A DNA stretch of 64,000 bases from contig NC_081411.1 of the NCBI RefSeq assembly GCF_030272615.1, positions 180,442,977 through 180,506,976 of the forward strand. The letters run 5' to 3'. Below the pieces are notes generated by a model. The model saw nothing but the letters and a program-made list of their open reading frames with translations, searched no databases and was not told the origin of the DNA. The position numbers and the translations under genes are program-made. This stretch comes from Cryptomeria japonica (lineage: Eukaryota > Streptophyta > Pinopsida > Cupressales > Cupressaceae). Below, piece after piece: positions 9,596-20,743 of the stretch; within the stretch, counting starts at the first letter, position 1; every line of letters starts with the position of its first letter.

Positions 9596-12221
9596 TTATG
9601 ATAATAAGGAATAATACTTGTCAAAAATAGATTTAAAGTCCTGCAAGAATTGTTTCATCGATAAAGACCAGGACTCAAGTAGGGAGGTGGCTACTTCTTT
9701 CTCTGTTTGCATCTGGGAGACCTGTTCTTCCATGGCATCGATTGTGCTCATCTCCTGTGTCACTGTTAAGTCATCCAAGTTTAGATAGCACTTCTGAAGA
9801 ATTTGCAATCGTGGAAGTAGAACCAGTTGTAGCTCCTGCAAATCTCTAGATCAGGTGCTGATCTCTTGCTCCATTTTTGCTGATTGGATGTGAAACCGGT
9901 GAACAATTTGCCCATAAGTTTTAAAGGAATCATAAGGTGGATTGAGTGTTCTCATGTAGGACTGCAAGTCCATTTTAAGCTTTTACTTCTGAGCTAGCAC
10001 ATCATCATAGAACATATGGGGTTGGCATATCTTGTTGAGTAGTAGATTCCCCTTATCCAGAGCGTCCCTTATATCCTTTTGTTCTTTCTTTAGTTCACAC
10101 CAGAGCTATATTAAGAGCTTTTTGATGCTCCTTCTTGACATTTGCTTCTGCTACCTCTTCTAGGCTCTGCACCTAATCATCCACTACTGTACATAGGATC
10201 TTTAGTTTGGCCAGTGATGATTCAGTGTTGGGAAGGTTAGTACTAGGTATTAGACTAGTAAGAGTGTCCACAGCGGCTTGAATTACATCCTACTCCTTCT
10301 TCCTCCATATGTTTTCAAGCCATTCTTGGGAAACTTTGATGTTCTGCATCAGCTCCATTTCACTTGCAGACTGGAGGCCGATAGAACTGGTGAGGTCAGC
10401 CAGTTTGGCTTGCCTACTAGTTGCCTTCAGAGTCTCCATCTGGATTCTCTTTGCCACTTCTCTTTCCTTATCCTCTTCTGCTTTCTTCTTCTCCACATCT
10501 CTTCTCTTCTCCTCTTCTTTGTCCTCCTCAACCTTTTTCTTTTTTGCTTCCTTCTTCTTCTCTTGTTCCTTATCTTCCTCTTCCTTCTTCTTCCTCTCTA
10601 CTTCCTTCTTCTTCTCCTATTCCTTATCATCCTTTTCCTTCTTCTTCCTCTCTACTTCCTTTTTCTTCTCCTGTTCCTTATCTTCCTCTTCTTTCTTTTC
10701 TTTTCATCTTCTTGCTAATTTTTCTCTTCTTCATCCTTCTTCCTCTTCTCCTCTTCATTGTTCTTCTTCTTCTCTTCTTCATCCTTTTTCTTCTTCTCTT
10801 CTTCATCCTTCTTCTTCTCCTCCTCTTCACCCTTTTTCTGCTTCTCTTCTTCATCCTTTTTCCTCTGCTCGGCCTCTTCCTTTGCCACTTCTTGTTTGTC
10901 CTCGGCTTGCTTATCAACCTGTTTAGCCTATTGCTCCTATCCTATTGCTTCAGATGGTGTTTCCTGAGTAACATCCTCTACGTCCAGAGCATTGACATCA
11001 ATGGTGTCGATTGGTTCAACAATCGGATTTCCTTCATCATCAAATACTTCATCTAGTTTGGATATAACCGATTCTTTTTCAGCTTGCCGGTTGGCTAGAC
11101 ATGCTTTGTGAGATTGGACAACGGTTGTCATTTACTAATTAGTGTCTTTTTCAACATCATCAACTCTACCTTCCAACAGCCAGAGTCTTCTTCTTCTAGT
11201 GAAGAAGAGTCCTTTATTTTGATCAATAACATCAAATAATTTAGAATTTGATAGGTCAGGAAAGTACTGTGCAAAAACTTTCTCCCTAATTTCCTGTTCC
11301 TTCTCTTTGGCAATGCCCCATCTATTATCTAATGACTTATATAAAGAATCTAGTGTTTGAGATTTAATCTCTGAGGGCGACCGGTCATTAACACATAAAT
11401 ACTAAATTATTTCCTTTTCAACCGCTTCCTTTTCATCATCATTAAAGTCATCAAAACACTCAATTAAGTCATGTAGCACTTTTCTCCTAACATTCTTTAT
11501 TGTTCTTTGACAATGTGTCAAAGGTTTATAGGAAGAGATATCTATATTTACTGGTGCAGATGATGTCAGTTCATTCTTTGTCTTTCTCTTTGCTTGACGT
11601 GTTTTCTTTGGTTTTTCCTCAGACACAGTTTCTTTTGAGTCTAGAGAGGTATTCCTTATCTTCCTCTTTCTCTTGAACACTTTAGCCAGTGCTGCTTCAG
11701 GTTTCTTCTTAGCTAGTGACCGCTTGGTCACTTTTTGAGTTGCAGTAGTAATCGGTGCTGATGTTGCAGGCACTGCCTTTGCCTTCTTCATTGCAGGTTC
11801 TTTTCCTTTCTTTGCAGAGGGTTCCTTGATCATTGTAACCCTTTCCAGATAGGTTCCAATCCTCTTTTCCTTAGGATCAAGAGGTGAGGCAATAAGGGTA
11901 GAGGCATACCCTTCCAGCATATCGTACATCACCTCATAGCCCATTGGCTCCACTTCTTCCTGTCTAGGCTCAACAACCTCCATTATGCATTTATCCACTT
12001 AGATGGTGAAACATATATCATCTTCATATTTCTTAACGATGTCACCTGATATCCTCTTTCTTTGGCTCATTTTCCATTTGAACTCATCAAAATACTTGTT
12101 TAGAACATCAAGGTAACCGGTTCCAATTGCTTCAATGCTTTCCTTGATTTGCTTGGTCATCGGTTGGTCAGCAGACCACTAGACATCTCCTACTCCTGGA
12201 AAGTAGCCTTGGAAATAGAAG
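9596..12221 (-). pseudogene. NA2 ORF2, C-terminal two-thirds
   Basis: Resumes right after the AGAAG duplication of the nested copia. From 12221 downward: a KYEDDICFTI segment (cf. KYKDEICFVI of NA3) and a basic linker rich in KK/KR. The second conserved block is VLHDLIECFDDFNDDEKEA near 11480-11420. Then comes an acidic stretch (10937-11131) and a long lysine/glutamate coiled coil of repeating EEEKKKDEEEKKK type (about 10920-10440), continuing into AKRIQMETLKATSRQAKLAD (10460-10400). The clean tail 9841-9596 ends FKSIFDKYYSLLS. Stops and at least one frame change interrupt it (for example near 12023, 11400, 10930 and 10290). The K/E repeat is absent from NA3, so it expanded here. No enzymatic motif seen. 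Confidence 0.65.
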
Positions 12222-13116
12222 TGTTAGGAAAAATGGTGTCTCAACCTTGCATTTATGCGAGGTTACTATTTATAGTAAGTTTTCATTTGAGCACGAAATG
12301 GTGCGAAACTCTCCCTGAAGCTTCTGGTTGGCTAGATAAGCATTTCGATAAAGTTGCGTTGCAAGGTCACAGCTAGTTTTGAAGATATTAAAGTTTTCAT
12401 CTTGGAGGGGTGCGATAAAATGTTTAAACTTAATTTTGGAGGCTTTAGAGGATTTGAAATGCCCTAAAAAGTGGTTGTAACTGGCGTAGCGGTTACGAGG
12501 TGATAGAGCACTTCGCAAGCTTTCTAGCGCTTCAAACGGTTCGTCAATCGGACACCCGGTTCTCAAGTTATGGCCTCCGAAAGTTTGTACTCCTGAAATA
12601 GGAAAAATAATTTGTATCGGATACATAAATGAGCTGTAAAAGGGAGCGACATGTGTTGATGTGTGCTTTAACATGTCATAGGGCATCTAGAAGGGAGATA
12701 AGGTCGGCTACACCTTATTGGGTGGTTTTAGCCCATGGTTTTGTAATACTGTTTGACGGTTTCTTGTATTGTATCTCCTATTTATGAGGTGTGTGAGATA
12801 GAGGTTGGGGGTAAGAGAGTCTTATGGCTATTAAGTTGCCTCTGAATCTCTGATTAGTGGTACTCCTGCGAAGAGCTTGCTCTGCAAGTATGTTGTAATC
12901 TATTTTTGATTGCTGAATAAAATATTGAGCTGCTTTTGGAGTGTGGGGTTTTTCTCCCGAAAGGGTTTTCCCCACGTAAATCACTGTGTTGTGGTATGAA
13001 TACTATTATATCTATTTCTATTTTCTATAACTGTTGTAACGATCTGAAAAAGTTTTGCATTACCCTCCTCTCAAGGTTAGTGTAGGAAGTTATTTCCACT
13101 ACTTAATTTCCTTACA
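12222..13116 (+). repeat. 5' LTR of Tork-like copia
   Basis: 895 bp, TGTTAGG...TTACA, matched by 17340-18233. It lacks the poly-G/C tract found in the other LTRs of this window. Confidence 0.9.
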
Positions 13117-13118
13117 AG

Positions 13119-13130
13119 TGGTATCAGAGC
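13119..13130 (+). other. Primer-binding site of Tork-like copia
   Basis: TGGTATCAGAGC two bases after the LTR, complementary to the 3' end of plant initiator tRNA-Met, the usual copia primer. Confidence 0.9.
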
Positions 13131-14584
13131 CTGATCACCTTTGGTTTCAATTGTGGGCAGTTGGGTTTTTTGAACTAATCCAGATTTGAGTGGGAGCTTG
13201 TGCAGAAGACACTTTTTGATCTTGTTGCAGGAATATTCAGATGGTGAGTTTGTCAGGGAGAATAGAGGTGGAAAAATTTAATGGAAGTAATTTTGAGATG
13301 TGGAAGCTGAAGATGGAAGATCTGCTAATAGATCGAGATCTTTGGGATGCTGTTGATGCAAATGTCCAAAGGCCCTCAGATCCTACTATGGTACCTCAGT
13401 ATGATGTTATGGACCGAAAAGCCAAGGGTCTAATCAGACTATGCCTGGCAGACTCTGTTCTAATCAATGTCCATGAAGAAAACTCTACAAAGAAGCTATG
13501 GACTAAGCTTGGTGAGATGTATCAAGCGAAATCTTTATTAAATCAAATTTTCTTAAGAAAGAAATTGTATTCCTTGAAGATGGAAGAGGGTGGACGAATT
13601 GCAGACCACCTGGAAGCATTCAATATGTTGGTGGCTCAATTAGTATCCGTTGGTGTTAAGATGGACGAGGAGGAGAAATGTCAGATCTTGCTTTGTTCTT
13701 TGCCTGATTTGTGGGATTCTCTTGTTATGGCTATCGGTAGTACTTCTGTTGTTTTGAAATCTGAAGATGTGGTGGGTGCCCTACTCGGTGAAGAGATGTG
13801 AAGGAAGGTATCCATCAATTCAAAGGAAGCCCTAACTATTCGTGGAAGACCTAAGGAGAAAGGCAAGAAGAATGAGAAGCGTGACAAGTCCAAATCCAAA
13901 GGGAGATCGAAATCTCCTGAAAAGTCCAAAGTCATTTGCTGGAATTGCAGTAAATCGGGTCACATCCGTAAGGACTGCAAAGAAGAAAAGAAGAAGAAGA
14001 AAAAGAAAAAGTTCGATTCTGATTCTAAGTCCGACAAGGAAGATGGCGATGCATTTATTGCAGCTTTGGTGACTCATGCAGGTAATGATGCCTGGCTAAT
14101 TAACTCAGGTGCATCTTTTCATATGACTTCCAATAGAGATTGGTTTTCTGAATATGAAGGATTTAATGGAGGTAAGGTGTACTTGGGTGATGATTCATCT
14201 CTAGACATTGTTGGTCGAGGTAAAGTTAGAATCAGGTTTTTTGATGGTAGAATAAAAAGGATTAATGGTGTGCTGCATATCCCTGGATTAAAACGAAACC
14301 TGTTATCTGTGAGCAAACTAATAGATGCGGGTGTGCAGGTAGTCTTTTCTAAAGCCGAATGTAAGATGATTAAGGGTGCTATGGTAGTTGCTAGAGGTGT
14401 CAAGTTTGGCACTTTGTATAAGCTTGAAGCATACACTGTTGAGTGTAATAGCACTTCTGTAAAAAGTAAATCTACGGATACTTCACTGGAAGATTTGAAG
14501 GTTTCACGTTCAGTAGATGGAAATGGTTTTTAGGTACCTAAGGGTGCTCTTTCGTCTGAAGCAAAGTTACCTGCAGAGAAGACT

Positions 14585-15547
14585 ATGTTATGGCACCAGA
14601 GACTTGGCCACATTGGAGAAAAGGGTCTAAGGACCTTGAAAAATAAAAACCTTGTTGAAGGTTTGAATGATTGCAATCTTGACTTTGATTTCTGTGAGAA
14701 TTGCATTTATGAAAAACAAAACCGCGTTCAGTTTTACTCGAGTTCTCATAAAACTTGTGGTGTTTTGGATCTTATCCATTCTGATGTGTTTGGTCTAGTA
14801 GATGTCTCTTCGATTGGAAAATCCACATATTATGTTTCATTTATTGATGATTTTAGTAGAAGGATATGGGTATATTTTCTAAAGAGTAAATCTGAAGTTT
14901 TTAGTCATTTTAAAGAATTTAAAGCAATGGTTGAGTTGCAGACTGGAAAGAAAATAAAATGTTTGAGAACTGATAATGGCGGTGAGTTTTGCTCTAATGA
15001 TTTTGATAGATTCTGTAAAGACTGTGGAATTAACAGGCAGAAGACAACTCCATATTCTCTACAACAGAATGGAGTTGCAGAAAGAATGAACAGGACACTG
15101 ATGGAGAAGGCTAGGAGTATATTGAGTGGTGCTGGTCTCGAACAAAATTTTTGGGCTAAAGCTGTTGCCACTACTTGCTACCTGATTAACAGGTCTCCTA
15201 CATTAGCTCTTGTTGATAAAACGCCTATGGAAGCATGGTCAGGTCACAAGCCTTCATTGAGACATCTTAGAGTTTTTGGTTGCGAAGCATATGCACATGT
15301 GCCAAAGGAGAAGCAAACAAAGTTGGAGAACAAGGCTGTGAAATGTATCTTCATCGGGTGTAGTTATGGTGTGAAAGGATACAAGCTTTGGGACCCTGTT
15401 GCACAAAAGGTAATTCATAGTAGAAGTGTTATTTTTAGAGAAATTAAGTCTCCTTCTATTACATTGCAGCCAGAACAGACTAAAAAAGATGTGATTCAAC
15501 TTCCTTCTACACCTGAAAGAGTTGAATCGAGACCCCTAGATAGGTAA
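14585..15547 (+). CDS. Integrase segment of Tork-like copia (open, 320 codons)
   Basis: Longest uninterrupted part of this pol. It holds the HHCC zinc region (LWHQRLGHIGEKG... FCENC), then the catalytic core: first Asp in DLIHSDVFG, second Asp in CLRTDNGGEF and Glu in NGVAERMNRTL, all present. The GYKLWDP block follows and the frame ends in the Pro/Ser-rich linker. The ATG at 14585 is an internal Met, not a native start; the segment is part of the polyprotein. The enzyme joins LTR cDNA ends to target DNA. Confidence 0.85.
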   Translation: MLWHQRLGHIGEKGLRTLKNKNLVEGLNDCNLDFDFCENCIYEKQNRVQFYSSSHKTCGVLDLIHSDVFGLVDVSSIGKSTYYVSFIDDFSRRIWVYFLKSKSEVFSHFKEFKAMVELQTGKKIKCLRTDNGGEFCSNDFDRFCKDCGINRQKTTPYSLQQNGVAERMNRTLMEKARSILSGAGLEQNFWAKAVATTCYLINRSPTLALVDKTPMEAWSGHKPSLRHLRVFGCEAYAHVPKEKQTKLENKAVKCIFIGCSYGVKGYKLWDPVAQKVIHSRSVIFREIKSPSITLQPEQTKKDVIQLPSTPERVESRPLDR

Positions 15548-16512
15548 GAAGTTGAGGAGAGCTCGTCTAGCTCTAAATCTTCAGAAGAGGAGGAAGAACC
15601 TCCAACTCAGCTTGTTCGAAGGTCTACAAGACATAGACAACCACCTGAAAGGTATTCACCTAATGATTGGAGATGTATTTTTGCTCTGAATACTAGTGTG
15701 GATGAACCAAAATCTGTAGAAGAGGCATTAGGTATGAATGATGCAGAATCTTGGAAGATTGCTATGGAGGAAGAAATGGCAGCTTTGAAAAAGAATGATA
15801 CATGAGATCTTGTACCATTGCTTGAAGGATGAAAACCTGTTGGTTGTAAATGGGTGTTCAAGAAAAAGATTGGTTTAGATTGAAGCATTGAGAAGTATAA
15901 AGAAAGGTTGGTTGCAAAAGGCTACTCTCAGGTTGAGGGTGTTGATTACAGTGAGATATTTTCTCCTATTGCAAAAATGATGTCCATTAGATTTTTGCTT
16001 TCTATTGCTACTGCTTATGATTTAGAGGTTGAGCAAATGGATGTGAAAATAGCTTTCCTTCATGGTGATTTGGAGGAAGATATTTATATGACACAGCCAG
16101 AGCACTATGTGGTGAAAGGCAAAAGTAATTTGGTCTGTAAATTGAAGAAATCTTTGTATGGCCTCAAACAAATCCTAGGATGTGGTACCAAAAATTTGAT
16201 ACATATGTGTTGAGTTTGAGATTTGAACGTTCTAAATCAGATCACTATGTTTATTATAAATCTGATGGTGATCATTTCTTATTCATTGCATTGTATGTTG
16301 ATGATATGTTATTCATTGGTAAAGGGAAAGGAATGATTTCAGAACTGAAGTCTCAGCTCACTGCTAAATTTGAAATGAAAGATCTTGGTGCAACAAAGCA
16401 CATTCTTGGGATGGAAATTAAAAGAGATAGGGTGAACAAAAAGCTATGGCTAGGCCAGAGTAAGTATGTGAATTCAGTGTTACAGAGGTTCAACATGTAG
16501 AATTGTAGACCA

Positions 16513-17283
16513 TTGAGTGTTCCTTTTACAGTTGGAATGAAACTATCTATTTCAGATTGTCCTACATCCCCATTGGAGATGGAAGACATGAGCAGAGTGC
16601 CTTACCAGAGTGTGGTTGGAAGCTTGATGTATGCTATGGTCTATACTAGACCAGACATTGCCCAAGCAGTGGGAGTACTTTCTAGATATATGTCTAATCT
16701 TGGTAGAGTTCATTGGGATGCAGTCAAAAGAGTCTTTAGATATTTGAAGGGTACTTCAGAGTATTCTTTGTGTTATCATGGTAATTCAGTTGGAGACATG
16801 ACTTCCCTTGATATCCATGGTTATGTGGATTTAGATTGGGCAGGTGATATTGATAGCAGAAGATCCACCAGTGCTTATGTGTTTACTTTGTTTGGTGGTG
16901 CAATTAGTTGGATGAGTAAGCGACAGACTGTGGTTGCTTTATCCACTACTGAAGCAGAGTATATGGTAGCTACTCATGCTTGTAAAGAGGCCATTTGGCT
17001 TAAGAGACTATGTTCAGATATTGGAATAAAACAAGGTACAGTGACAGTTTACTGTGACAGTCAGAGTGCAATTAGCCTAGCTAAGAACTCGACATTTCAT
17101 GCCCGGACCAAACATATTGATGTTCAGCATCATTTTGTTAGAGATATGGTCAAAGATGGTAGGGTGAAGCTGGTTAAAGTGGAAACTTTGATGAATATTG
17201 CAGATGCTTTAACTAAGGTTGTGAGCACAGAGAAGTTCAGATGGTGTTTAGAGTCTATGGGCCTTATGGCCCCTAGCAATTGA
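16513..17283 (+). CDS. RT connection and RNase H segment of Tork-like copia (open)
   Basis: Contains VGSLMYAMVYTRPDIAQAVG, the copia RNase H block ISWMSKRQTVVALSTTEAEY, the CDSQSAISLAKN active-site segment, and the usual C-terminal ADALTKVVSTEKFRWCLE ending, with the stop at 17281-17283 just before the purine tract. The catalytic Asp and Glu positions appear intact. Confidence 0.85.
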   Translation: MSVPFTVGMKLSISDCPTSPLEMEDMSRVPYQSVVGSLMYAMVYTRPDIAQAVGVLSRYMSNLGRVHWDAVKRVFRYLKGTSEYSLCYHGNSVGDMTSLDIHGYVDLDWAGDIDSRRSTSAYVFTLFGGAISWMSKRQTVVALSTTEAEYMVATHACKEAIWLKRLCSDIGIKQGTVTVYCDSQSAISLAKNSTFHARTKHIDVQHHFVRDMVKDGRVKLVKVETLMNIADALTKVVSTEKFRWCLESMGLMAPSN

Positions 17284-17327
17284 TTCATTGTGTTGACATT
17301 CCCTTCCGCTCCTGCAAGGTGTTCGAC

Positions 17328-17339
17328 AAGTGGGAGATT
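17328..17339 (+). other. Polypurine tract of Tork-like copia
   Basis: aagtgggagatt immediately before the 3' LTR, the standard Tnt1/Tork-type tract. Confidence 0.85.
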
Positions 17340-18233
17340 TGTTGGGAAAAATGGTGTCTCAACTTTGCATTTATGCAAGGTTACTATTTATAGTAAGTTT
17401 TCATTTGAGCATGAAATGGTGCGAAACTCTCCCTGAAGCTTCTGGTTGGCTAGATAAGCATTCAGGTAAAGTTGCGTCGCAAGGTCACAGCTAGTTTTGA
17501 AGATATTAAAGTTTTCATCTTGGAGGGGTGCGATAAAATGTTTAAACTTAATTTTGGAGGCTTTAGAGGCTTCGAAATGCCCTGAAAAGTGGTCATAATT
17601 GGTGCAGTGGTTATGAGGTGATAGAGCACTTCGTGAGCTTTCCGGTGCTTAAACGGTTCGTCAATCGGACACCCGGTTCTCAAGTTATGGCCTCCAGAAG
17701 TTTGTACTCTTGAAATAGGAAAAATAATTTGTATCGGATACATAAATGAGTTGTAAAAGGGAGCGACATGTGTTGATGTGTGCTTTAACATGTTATAGGG
17801 CATCTAGAAGGGAGATAAGGTCGGCTACACCTTATTGGGTGGTTTTAGCCCATGGTTTTGTAATACCGTTTGACGGTTTCTTGTATTGTATCTCCTATTT
17901 ATGAGGTGTGTGAGATAGAGGTTGGGGGTAAGAGAGTCTTATGGCTATTAATTTGCCTCTGAATCTCTGATTAGTAGTACTCTTGCGAAGAGCTTGCTCT
18001 GCAAGTATGTTGTAATCTATTTTTGATTGCTGAATAAAATATTGAGCTGCTTTTGGAGTGTGGGGTTTTTCTCCCGAAAGGGTTTTCCCCACGTAAATCA
18101 CTGTGTTGTGGTATGAATGCTATTATATCCATTTCTATTTTCTGTAACTGTTGTAACAATCTGAAAAAGTTTTGCATTACCCTCCTCTCAAGGTTAGTGT
18201 AGGAAGTTGTTTCCGCTACTTAATTTCCTTACA
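17340..18233 (+). repeat. 3' LTR of Tork-like copia
   Basis: 894 bp, TGTTGGG...TTACA, collinear with 12222-13116 except for single-base changes and a small rearranged patch near 17460-17467. It is followed by the AGAAG duplication. Confidence 0.9.
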
Positions 18234-18963
18234 AGAAGAACAACCCAACCAGTAGTTGTCCAAACTTGAACCTTAGTGCATTATCTTGTTTGATCAACTT
18301 CAGATTCAACAAGAGTTGTCTCTACATACTAGTGCACAGGTCAAATGATGCATCCTCCTTTATCATCTGGTAAGTAACATTTACTGCTGCAACAGATACA
18401 GAGTTAATTCTACTAGCAGAGAATGTCTAGTAGCCTATCACCATGTAGGCATACTTAACCAAATCATCCTTGGTAGAATTGACTGTCTTGCCTCATGAGT
18501 CGCTCACTGAATCAGTGAGCTTGGACATTTTAGTTTTGCTTACTATCCTTAGGGCTGGCATTTCCCATGTGTTGTAGAAACTGGTGACTACATGAATTGT
18601 CTGCGATGTGATATCATGTGTTCTCTCTAGGTACATCTTGTCACCATGGACTCTACTCAGAATTATCCTTATATGATCCTCTGTGAAATCCTCCAGGAAG
18701 TAAACAACATTGTGGAGGTTCTTCTTCTCCAAAATATTATACTCCAGTTTGATCTTCTTATGCTTTCCACAAAATAAACCTAATTGGGAGTGGATAGCTA
18801 GAGACCCTAGGTCTTCAATCTTGCAATCTATGTAGTCAGAAATTTCCTCTTCTACTATCACACCAATCAGAACTTGTGATAGGGCATTATACTTAGACTT
18901 TCATTGAATAAAACCTGCAGACTCGACAAATTCACTAGAACTGGTATGAGATGCGGAAGCCAT
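18234..18963 (-). pseudogene. NA2 ORF2, N-terminal part with RVHG domain
   Basis: Start ATG at 18963-18961 (MASASHTSSSEF), like MASSFVPKF of NA3 ORF2. The longest open stretch is 18861-18493, with CKIEDLG, FTEDHIRIILSRVHG and ITSQTIHVVTSF. These parallel CHIEELG, FSKDVIRIILSRVHG and ITKEAVKAVTGL in NA3. Further down, ALRFKFGQLLV parallels TFRFGNLLV. In-frame stops fall near 18900, 18490 and later. The reading stops at the Tork-like copia and continues at 12221. The shared RVHG block between elements with different LTRs implies a conserved protein of unknown role. Confidence 0.7.
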
Positions 18964-19415
18964 AATAGAAATTTGAAGAACTCGAGAAATATCTTTTGAA
19001 ACACATGAATTTAGGGCTTGCAGATTCTCCTTCACTTCACACTCCATCAGTTGCTGAATCACTGCATTGTGTTCTCCACTTGACCGTTTGCAGTTTAAAT
19101 TTGAATCTCCTTCGTGGTTTCTCAATTTCTCAAAATCTCAACTCAAATTGCCTTTTCATCGCTCTGCTCTTTGAAAAACTTTTCTTCACTCGAAAATTGA
19201 TAGTGAGAAATGATTTGAAAAATGCTTTTAAGCATATTCCTCACCTACCATCATTAATGCTCCTCCATTAGGGTGTAAACCCTAATTTTCCATTTTTTAC
19301 CATTTTTGGTCTTCTGCCAAACGACAGGTATCACATACCAGTTAAGGTCTTTTACCGGTGTGAATCGGGGGTTCAAAACATTTCGCTGTTTGCTCCCCCT
19401 AAGCTTTTTTGAAGC

Positions 19416-20693
19416 TTAGTTTGTCGGTTCCGTGATTTCCACACTAGGTGCAGAAACTGGTTCCTCTTGTAACACTGCTGGTTTCTTCTTCCAGGTTTTG
19501 TTCATGTCTGCTTGAATAGTGTCAACATCAATGTTTCCTTTTGGAGTGACCAATATATCATCAGATATGTTCTTTCTTGATCTACAGAATCTGGCAATGT
19601 GACCCGATTTGTTGTAGTGATAGCAGACCAATCCAGGTGCTCTCCAAGGTCCATTGTTCATGTTTCCATTCTTCCTTCTGCATGTTGTAAAAGTGTGACC
19701 ATGACCATGACAGACCATATAGTTTTCTCTCCATCTGGTTGCTGCTTGATAGCCACCGCTTCTTTGCTAATGATTGAAGGCATTAAACCAGTTGTGATTC
19801 CAGTTCACAAAAGGTTCAAGACCAGCTCCTTAGGTCCTCTGAGGATATCTATCAATGTTGTTCATAACTAACCTGCATTTAGATGCTTTATGCCCATATT
19901 TGTTGCATGCATAACAGTTACCATTGAATCTATAGGATCTAGGCTTATCATTTAGGAAATAAGGAAAATTGTTGTAAGCCTTACTCCTACACACATTTGC
20001 AGTATGTCCTTCTTTATGATTGTTGAAGCAAATAGGTTTAAACTTTTTCTTACCTTTATCCTTTGATGTTGATTGTTTCTTTGATGTTCTAGCATTTATA
20101 CCAGAGGTCTCACCTTCCTCATGACTAGAATAACCAAGTCCATTGGTATTCTTGACCGGTTTGGCAGATTCAAGCTTTTGCTCTAGCTTGATAGTACTCT
20201 TGTTGAACTTAGCAAGTATTTCCTTTGACTCAGAGAGTTCTTTGGAAATAGCAGCATTTGTTTCCAATAGGTTTTCATTCTTAGAGATGGCAATGTTCAG
20301 TTCTCCTTGCAAGTCTTCCTTTTCCACTTTGCTTGCATGGAGTTGAGCAGTTAGGGCACTGATCTCTTGTTTTAGCTTGGAGATCTCATGATCTCTTTCT
20401 TTCACTAGATCTTCAGCTTTCCTCCGGTTCTCAAGCTCTTGACACATCTAGATAGTCAGTCCTTCCAACTCCTTTCTCAAGTTGGAGTTTGATTCATTCA
20501 ACTTATTTACTTCTGCAATTAGGGCTTCCATGTCTGCTTCATCTGAAGAACTATTTTCAGATAGCTCCATCAGCTTTTCTGCATGTTCTCTCCTTTTTGC
20601 TTGAGATGCCTTGTATTTGACCATAAGATCATCATAGGCTTACTCAGACTGAGTGAGCCAATGAGTAAGTTCCCTTATAGAGTATTCCCTCAT
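19416..20693 (-). pseudogene. NA2 ORF1: coiled coil plus zinc knuckles (Gag-like)
   Basis: ATG at 20693-20691, about 40 bp inside the primer site. A long heptad-like coiled coil (LVKERDHEISKLKQEISALT and onward) is followed by four zinc-knuckle positions: CFNNHKEGHTANVC (second Cys lost), CYACNKYGHKASKC (intact), a damaged CHGHGHTFTTC, and CYHYNKSGHIARFC (second Cys lost). In-frame stops lie near 20640 and 20448, and a frame change falls between 19830 and 19718. The position right after the primer site and the knuckles suggest an RNA-binding Gag-like protein, but no typical copia capsid (UBN2/DUF4219) is visible. Confidence 0.7.
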
Positions 20694-20730
20694 ATCTCTT
20701 TCCAAGTGGTTAAACTTATAGAAAGGTAGG

Positions 20731-20741
20731 CTCTGATACCA
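20731..20741 (-). other. Primer-binding site of NA2
   Basis: ctctgatacca on +, i.e. TGGTATCAGAG on -, two bases from the LTR end. Complementary to initiator tRNA-Met. Confidence 0.85.
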
Positions 20742-20743
20742 AT

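Larger units (their letters stand above)
13241..17283 (+). pseudogene. Tork-like copia gag-pol polyprotein (broken)
   Basis: ATG at 13241, about 110 bp after the primer site. Gag (UBN2 type) covers residues 1-187 with WKLKMEDLLI and YQAKSLLNQIFLRKKLYSLKM. A CCHC knuckle CWNCSKSGHIRKDC (about 13938-13979) precedes a lysine-rich run. The protease has WLINSGASFHM (14093-14125). Integrase follows from 14585, then RT with YVDDMLFIG near 16297-16323, then RNase H to 17283. Stops in the original frame lie at 13799, 14531, 15545, 15803, 15830 and 15881, plus 16498 after a frameshift near 16175. Stops at 13799 and 15803 fit CGA or TGG mutated to TGA, as expected for methylated transposons. The polyprotein would be about 1,340 residues, normal for Tnt1-like elements. 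It is not functional as written. Confidence 0.9.
12222..18233 (+). mobile_element. Ty1/copia element, Tork/Tnt1-like, complete (6.0 kb)
   Basis: Full-length element with LTRs 12222-13116 and 17340-18233, perfect AGAAG duplications (12217-12221 and 18234-18238), primer site, gag-pol in one original frame and a purine tract. It splits ORF2 of NA2. By eye I count about 40 differences between its LTRs over about 895 bp, nearly all transitions. The UBN2-type gag, single knuckle and RT wording place it with Tork/Tnt1, unlike the Sirevirus-like C1-C3. Confidence 0.9.

Noticed and set aside
10278..11056. Three + strand open frames rich in Ser, Leu and Phe
   Set aside because: They are the complement of the Lys/Glu coiled coil of NA2 ORF2 on -, a low-complexity shadow.
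13119..13130. TGGTATCAGAGC as part of a tRNA gene
   Set aside because: It is a primer-binding site placed exactly after an LTR; no cloverleaf surrounds it.
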